This document shows positions 58,486 through 64,000 of a DNA stretch of 64,000 bases, piece by piece. The notes under the pieces are model-generated. The model was given only the letters and a program-made list of their open reading frames with translations, was not told the DNA's origin and did not search any database. A program made the translations under genes and the position numbers. This stretch comes from Trichuris trichiura (taxonomy: Eukaryota; Nematoda; Enoplea; Trichinellida; Trichuridae). The stretch spans positions 124,001 through 188,000 of the forward strand of contig JBAJFE010000026.1 in the NCBI GenBank assembly GCA_037903355.1, written 5' to 3'. Numbering within the stretch: the first letter of the stretch is position 1; every line of letters starts with the position of its first letter.

Positions 58486-61400
58486 TTAACTTAAAAAGTA
58501 GGAGTGCACAAACTGCTCGTAATCTAAAGCGCCCGGAACGGATCGGCCGGACAATGGTTCGATATACGGCTTCATGCGTTTGACGCAATAGTCGGCCTGC
58601 TCGGGGGCGAGATTCTGAAAAAGAAAAAGTTAAAAAATCCCGTTAAGTACACAAGTCGTTATGGAGCTCATTCTCTATTTCTTGCACTTACGGCATAAAG
58701 CTCTTCGGCAGTAACGTAAGGGCGATAGTCCTTTGACAATGCTCGGAATGCCGACTCTATTTCTTCGCTCGACTGAATATTCTCCGTTTCGCGGCTTATC
58801 ATGAAGGCCATGTATTCTTGAAGAGTAACGTATCCATCCCTGAAGAGACAATGCGCGAAATTACGGCTGTCAACTAAGGCTAATTCATTGGCTCCTTAAG
58901 GGCAGCAAATGTTGCTACTACGCCGTTTGGTGATGAAAGCAAAAAGGTGATAAGCAGTAACAAATCAACAACGCAACTTGTTGCTCAAAAAAAACGTACG
59001 GATAGCAAAAGAAAACTGAACTGAAAAGCAGGTCAACTTCTTGGGCGAACGACCGAAATTGGAAAAGAGAAGGCCAATTCTCGATCGATAATAAATATTA
59101 CCAACTCAGCGCCGGCGCAAAGACGCGGCGAGAGATAATTTAGCGACGGAAAAGTCGTTTGTCAAATTGTCAACAACAATCGATCGTTGGCAACTTGGCG
59201 GCAAAACGGACAACCAACCTGTTTGGATCAACGACGTCGAGGATACGTTGGAATTCCGGGTCGGGTTGACCTTCCTCCAAAACTGGCAAGTCGTATCCCA
59301 AAGCGCGCAAGCACGACTTGAATTGTTGATGATCCAATCGACCGGTTTTCTCCTAAATTAATAAACCGCGCGGAGTTGAAGAAAAGCGGATGAAAATACG
59401 CTGGGCGCCAAGAGACCTTGTCAAAGTGCTTGAACATCATGGAAAATTCCCTCAAAGCTTCCTCGGAAACGCCCGACTGATTTCTAGCCTGAATTTGCTG
59501 TTCAAGATTATGCTGCATTCGCATTGCGAGTTGATCCAGTTGATCCCACGCTTGCGCAAGACCAACGGTCGAATGTTCCGTATAGCTGAGTTTGTGAAAA
59601 AGCCAGCGTGTACGATCTGCCGCAATAGTTTTAAACCGTACCGATTGTCCAAGATTAAATGCTCTTCAAGGAGAGCGCCGAGATCTTCGATCTTCTTTAG
59701 GTGACCACGCTGAGCGCGAACTTCCGCAGCTTTTTTCTAAAATCCCGCGTGCATATTCGATTTGCATTAGCGCTAGCGTAAGGACGCACCTTCAAAACAT
59801 CCAACTGCTCCTCCAAAGTTCCCGTTGTTTCCATCATTTGAGTGCGAGTTTCCGTCAGCCAAGCGTGAAAGTCGTTTGCTTGCTTGGCGAATTCTCTGCG
59901 CAACTTGTCGTTGTCATGCTGCCTATGGTGTTCCTTTACAAGTTCAGTCTCGCGTTCCTAAAAAACACATAGCAAATCGATCGCCTCTGAGTATGCAACC
60001 TTAGCAAACCCACTTTGATTATTTTCTGCAAATTTCTCCACGTCTCCTCAAGAGCGTCCATTGTGAACCAAGTATAAGGATTGGGCCCAACGTTGAACGA
60101 CTTAATTCGATTGTCCAACTCTTGCAGCTGTATGTAATCATTTTCCGCCGAGCCGAGCGAGTTGCTGAATATCATATGCGCCTCCCGCAAAGCCTAAGTG
60201 GAAAAGAAAACATGTTATCAAATTTTGCCACAGACAAGCAAAGGCAAAACCTTGATTTCGTCCAATGAATTACAGCGAACTGGATCGGTCAAATCTTCCT
60301 CGGCATTCTCGAACCAACTATTAAAGGCGGACGCTTTTTTGGCAAACGTAAGATAGAGCTCCTCGATCTAAAGCCGTTCAGTATTTGCATAATGTTGAAA
60401 CACCAACGACGTATTATTTAAATCGAACAATTAAATGTAGTGAACCTAAGCATAATCTATTAACTCTACAGTACATAAGTTTTTTCTAGCTGCCAAACAA
60501 GTATTTTTCAATGCACTGGCGGGCTACCGGTGGAATTTAAAATTCCCTACGAAAAAATAATCAAACAAGACAGGAAACTGTTTAACATAAACTTCGGATG
60601 GGGTCGATAAACAATATATGCAAATAAGTACAAACCTGTCGGTATTGTTCTTGAGTTTGAAGCAGCTTATTTCGTCTGGCAGCCGAATTGTTCAACAAAC
60701 GTTGCCATCTAGCCATAACATTTGCATGTCGCTCTCCTATGGCTTGACTTTGCTGATGCTTAGCGGCCAAAAGTTGATCTTTCAATTCGGTTATTTTGTT
60801 AATGCCCTCATTTTCGAAAGCGCTCAAACCGGCGTCAAACGCTTCCTGTTTGGTAAGCAATATTTGAACGCTGCTGAAATCTTTGCCAAAATCGTCCGAA
60901 CGAACGACCGCCTCCTTCTCGCCGATCCAACTTTCCACCACGTCGCATTTCCATATGAACAGAAGATAGGCGCTGTTGTCAAGTAAATTTTGCAACCTTT
61001 TTTGGGCAAGGTCAATTAGGTATTGAAGTCTCGCCTCCAATTGCTGCATCCGACTGCGTATGACCGTTGAATGGTGATTTTCGGCTGAGATCAAACGTTG
61101 GCCCAAATCCAAAATATCCGCAATGCGCTGCTTGTGGACGTTGAAGTCAACTTCGAACGCGTCGTGTTTTTTGATGAGACTTTGAACGGCGGCCATTGTG
61201 TCGCCGAAATCGTCAACCGAAAGCACCTGTTGCTTTTCCGTTATCCAAGCTTCCTCCTCTTCGACTTTCGCGATGAACTGTTGGAACTCTTCGCTTTCGT
61301 TCAACTTTCCGAGACGACCATGCGAAACGTTCTTCAACTTGATCCAACTTTCTCGCAAACCTTGTACACGATTTTGAATTTCGTCACCGCCCATTTGGCC

Positions 61401-64000
61401 GGCTTCGGTCAGCTCGTCGCCTTTGCTTATAACCGAGCCAATATTGGGCTCGTGAGCGGCCAATTCATTTTCAAGTCGTTTGTGCTTCTTTTTCAAATTT
61501 TGCACTCCGGTCAAATCACGACCATAATCGTCGGAGCTGACCAAAATCCTCTTCTCCCTTAAACAATGCGTGAAACTGCAACATATCGCGAGAACAAAAA
61601 CGTGACACAATTAAGCAGAAACAAATTTAAGTTGGGAGAATAGAAACTGTTGAGCAATATTATAATTATAACGGCTTTGCTTCTACTGGGCTGCTAGGTA
61701 CCATCAGTACATAAAGCTAAAACAAAGGGATCACATAAAATTAAAATATTTTAACCTCGGCTAACGACTAAACTTCTCCCACCGTCACTTTTAGAGTGTT
61801 CGAAAATGCCAACATTTTCGTAAACAACAGTGCGAACAACAAAACGCAAATGCATACTTGATCCACGATTCCTCGTCATCAATATCACGGAAGAACTGGT
61901 GCAAGGTGAGAGCCTCGTTCAATTTCGCCTTCCGTTGATCGGCCAAATCTTTAACTCTTAGAAAAAAAGAGACGGCGTTTTGTCGACTTGAAACTGGCGA
62001 CTTTATGCAAATTTACTTGCGATAACGGTCCGATATGGCTTTGCTCTTCTCCTGAATGATGTTACGATCGAACTGGTCGTTTTCCAGCAGATTCTTTGCC
62101 TGATTGTTTATGTCGGCTACGCGATCTTCGTGGGCAAGAATGTCCGCTTCGATTAGTTGATGCTTTTTAAGCAGATTTTGAACGGACGCCAAATCTTTGC
62201 CAAAATCGTCGCTGGCCAACAACGTCTCAACCTTAAACGGAAAGCAACAAGCGCATCACTGATTTCAGCGCCTTCTGTGGGAAAAATGTCTGTCGCATTC
62301 TCACCTCGCCTAACCAAAATTCAAGATCTTTCACCGCGGCAATGAAACTTTGCTGCTTGTTCGCCTCCTTCAAACGATAACTTTTTTCCGTCGTCTTATG
62401 GACCAAAAGTTCCCACTGATCGTTCAACGCCTTGAGGCGTTGCGAAACAACGGATTCGCTGCCGGCGCATCGATTCGACTCGATCAGGTCTACAAGAAAA
62501 AAAGAAAACGAAATAAGAAATAATATTCTGATCACTCCAAATCAAAGAGAACGTTAAACAAAAGAAAGCGTACGCAAACTGCTAGCCGAACAAGCTTAAC
62601 TTAAAAACATCAACAAAAATAAACTGCGAGAAAGAGTTTTTTTTCCTAATAGGGTTAGGGTCAAAGTCCTGAATAGGTCCAAAATGCACTTAAGAGTGTG
62701 ACATTGTGGCACCTGCGCATTGGAAACTTTGAAATAAGGAATGTATTTAAGTAAAGGCATCATTATACTGGTCATGTTCGAAGTTATTGATCTAAAAAAC
62801 AAGACCAGCATAATAACGTTTTACTCAAGTACATTCCTTACGTAGAAGATGCCAATGCAGAACTGCTACAAGGACAAACTTTCAAGTGCATTTTCGATCT
62901 ATTCGGGATTCTGACCAACAGAGTTCTTAATAAGGCAAGAAACTTTAGTCACCCCTTATGAAGCGTCGGCTATACTGTATGCTTAGTCTCCTATAAGTGA
63001 CCAGCTTAAACTCATAACATTCTTGTCGCGCTACGAAGCCGGTTGAAAGGCAGATTATGGCGCCATCTTCATTTAAACAACTGTTTCGAGCGAAAAAAAA
63101 CTTCGAAAAGCGAAGTATCAAAAACCTTGAACAACTTACTTTGACCGGCGTGCATGATCGTTTGAATTCTGTCCGAATTGGCGCCAAGTTCAGCCTCGAA
63201 AGCTTGCTGCTTTTGATGCTTGCTTTGAATGTTGGTCGGATCGCGATAGGATTCCTCCATTGCCACCTGCAACTTCTCCGTGATCCAATTTTCAATTTCG
63301 TCCGCGTCTCTGGAAAACTGCTGCAACGTTTGCGACTCGCCCAATCGACTTCGCCTTTCTATCAACGCTTGCTTCAATTTGGACCAACTGAAAAACAAAG
63401 CAAAACGGTACACATATACTTTAAGGATTTGCGATAAAAGCTGATTTACCGATCCAGCACTTGGTCGCGCTTGCGACCGACGTCCTCCGAAGCGTAATGG
63501 TCGGCGGCAATCAGTTGATTGGCAAAGTTTGTCAAAGACAGTATTTTCTCCTGCTGAGAGTTGATGGCCTTGTCAAAGTCTTCGTGCTTCTTTATTAAGG
63601 ATTCAACATTGTCCGGCGACACTTGCTCCTGATTGAGGAAGGCTTCTCGGCTGGACATCCAATTCTCCGCCTGTTCGCAATCTCGATAGAACAACTGCAA
63701 CTCCAAGCACTGGTCCAACTTGACGCGACGAGCAATCCAAGCTCTCAAAATAAATTTAAATGCCAACGGCGGGAAATTTTTTAAAAAATTGCATAAGTAT
63801 ACTTTTCCAACTCTTCTCGAACTTCCGCTATTTTACGCATTTTTTCAACCACGTCGTCGGAAGCGTAATGATGAACGCTGAGTAGCTGATTGCCAAAATC
63901 TTCAAACGCCTGGAACGTCGGGGTACGAGCGTCTATTTCGGTACGATACTCCTGATGACGTTCAAGCAAAGCCTCAGCGCCAGTCACGTCGCTTGCCAGT
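58486..64000 (-). CDS. SPTA: Alpha-spectrin, C-terminal part (runs off right edge)
   Basis: Fifteen exons, minus strand: 64000-63803, 63743-63450, 63387-63140, 62489-62305, 62231-62017, 61956-61858, 61557-60636, 60367-60251, 60193-60014, 59957-59790, 59736-59642, 59585-59417, 59352-59219, 58839-58692 and 58614-58486; roughly 1130 residues, phases consistent. Triple-helical spectrin repeats are visible by recurrent E-x-W-I/M motifs and blocks such as [18 protein letters not shown] and [17 protein letters not shown]. The end holds the partial repeat that pairs with beta-spectrin ([19 protein letters not shown]), then the calmodulin-like EF domain: [34 protein letters not shown] and [14 protein letters not shown], with a last block [20 protein letters not shown]. 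Alpha-spectrin forms tetramers with beta-spectrin under the plasma membrane. The SH3 domain and N-terminus lie outside the window. Confidence 0.97.

Overview
The window reads as nuclear DNA of a small-genome invertebrate, most likely a nematode. Genes are split by many short GT-AG introns (about 45-85 nt), intergenic spacers are often under 1 kb, and several starts sit just after a pyrimidine-rich AG that looks like a spliced-leader acceptor. The families also fit: a calpain with a glycine-rich N-terminus, a tandem-CRD galectin, an OSM-9-type TRPV channel, a DPY-11/TMX protein and a K2P channel. An OGG1 glycosylase, which I recall as missing from Caenorhabditis, points to an early-branching nematode. 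That placement is inference. No bacterial, plasmid, phage or viral genes were seen.

Layout: HEATR5 5' end (-, runs off the left edge); ribosomal protein L13 (+); GDP-L-fucose synthase (-); a 10-exon RIN-type Rab5 exchange factor (-, 6.7-14.8 kb); SDE2 (+); TMX1/DPY-11 (+); a 6.3 kb gene-poor stretch (19.0-25.4 kb); tandem galectin (+); a short-chain dehydrogenase-like protein lacking catalytic residues (-); two weak candidate genes (30.2-32.3 kb); a K2P potassium channel with two first-exon versions (+); a small secreted protein (-); one weak candidate (38.1-38.5 kb, +); a globin (+); a 17-exon TRPV channel (-); a 4.4 kb gene-poor stretch; a 14-exon calpain (+); OGG1 (-); a 2.9 kb gene-poor stretch; and the C-terminal third or so of alpha-spectrin (-, runs off the right edge).

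Gene models were built by hand from splice sites, reading phase and remembered family alignments. For the main genes every exon-exon phase closes. Exceptions are stated: one apparent single-base frameshift in TMX, two GC-AG introns, unresolved 5' ends for OGG1 and perhaps SDE2, and two weak donors in the TRPV gene. The genes are ordinary cellular genes rather than one operon or island. The most notable observations are the K2P alternative first transmembrane exons, the phase-1 repeat exons of the calpain N-terminus, the pseudo-enzyme SDR, the substituted second galectin CRD, the acylation-type globin N-terminus, and coding-like stretches I could not assign.
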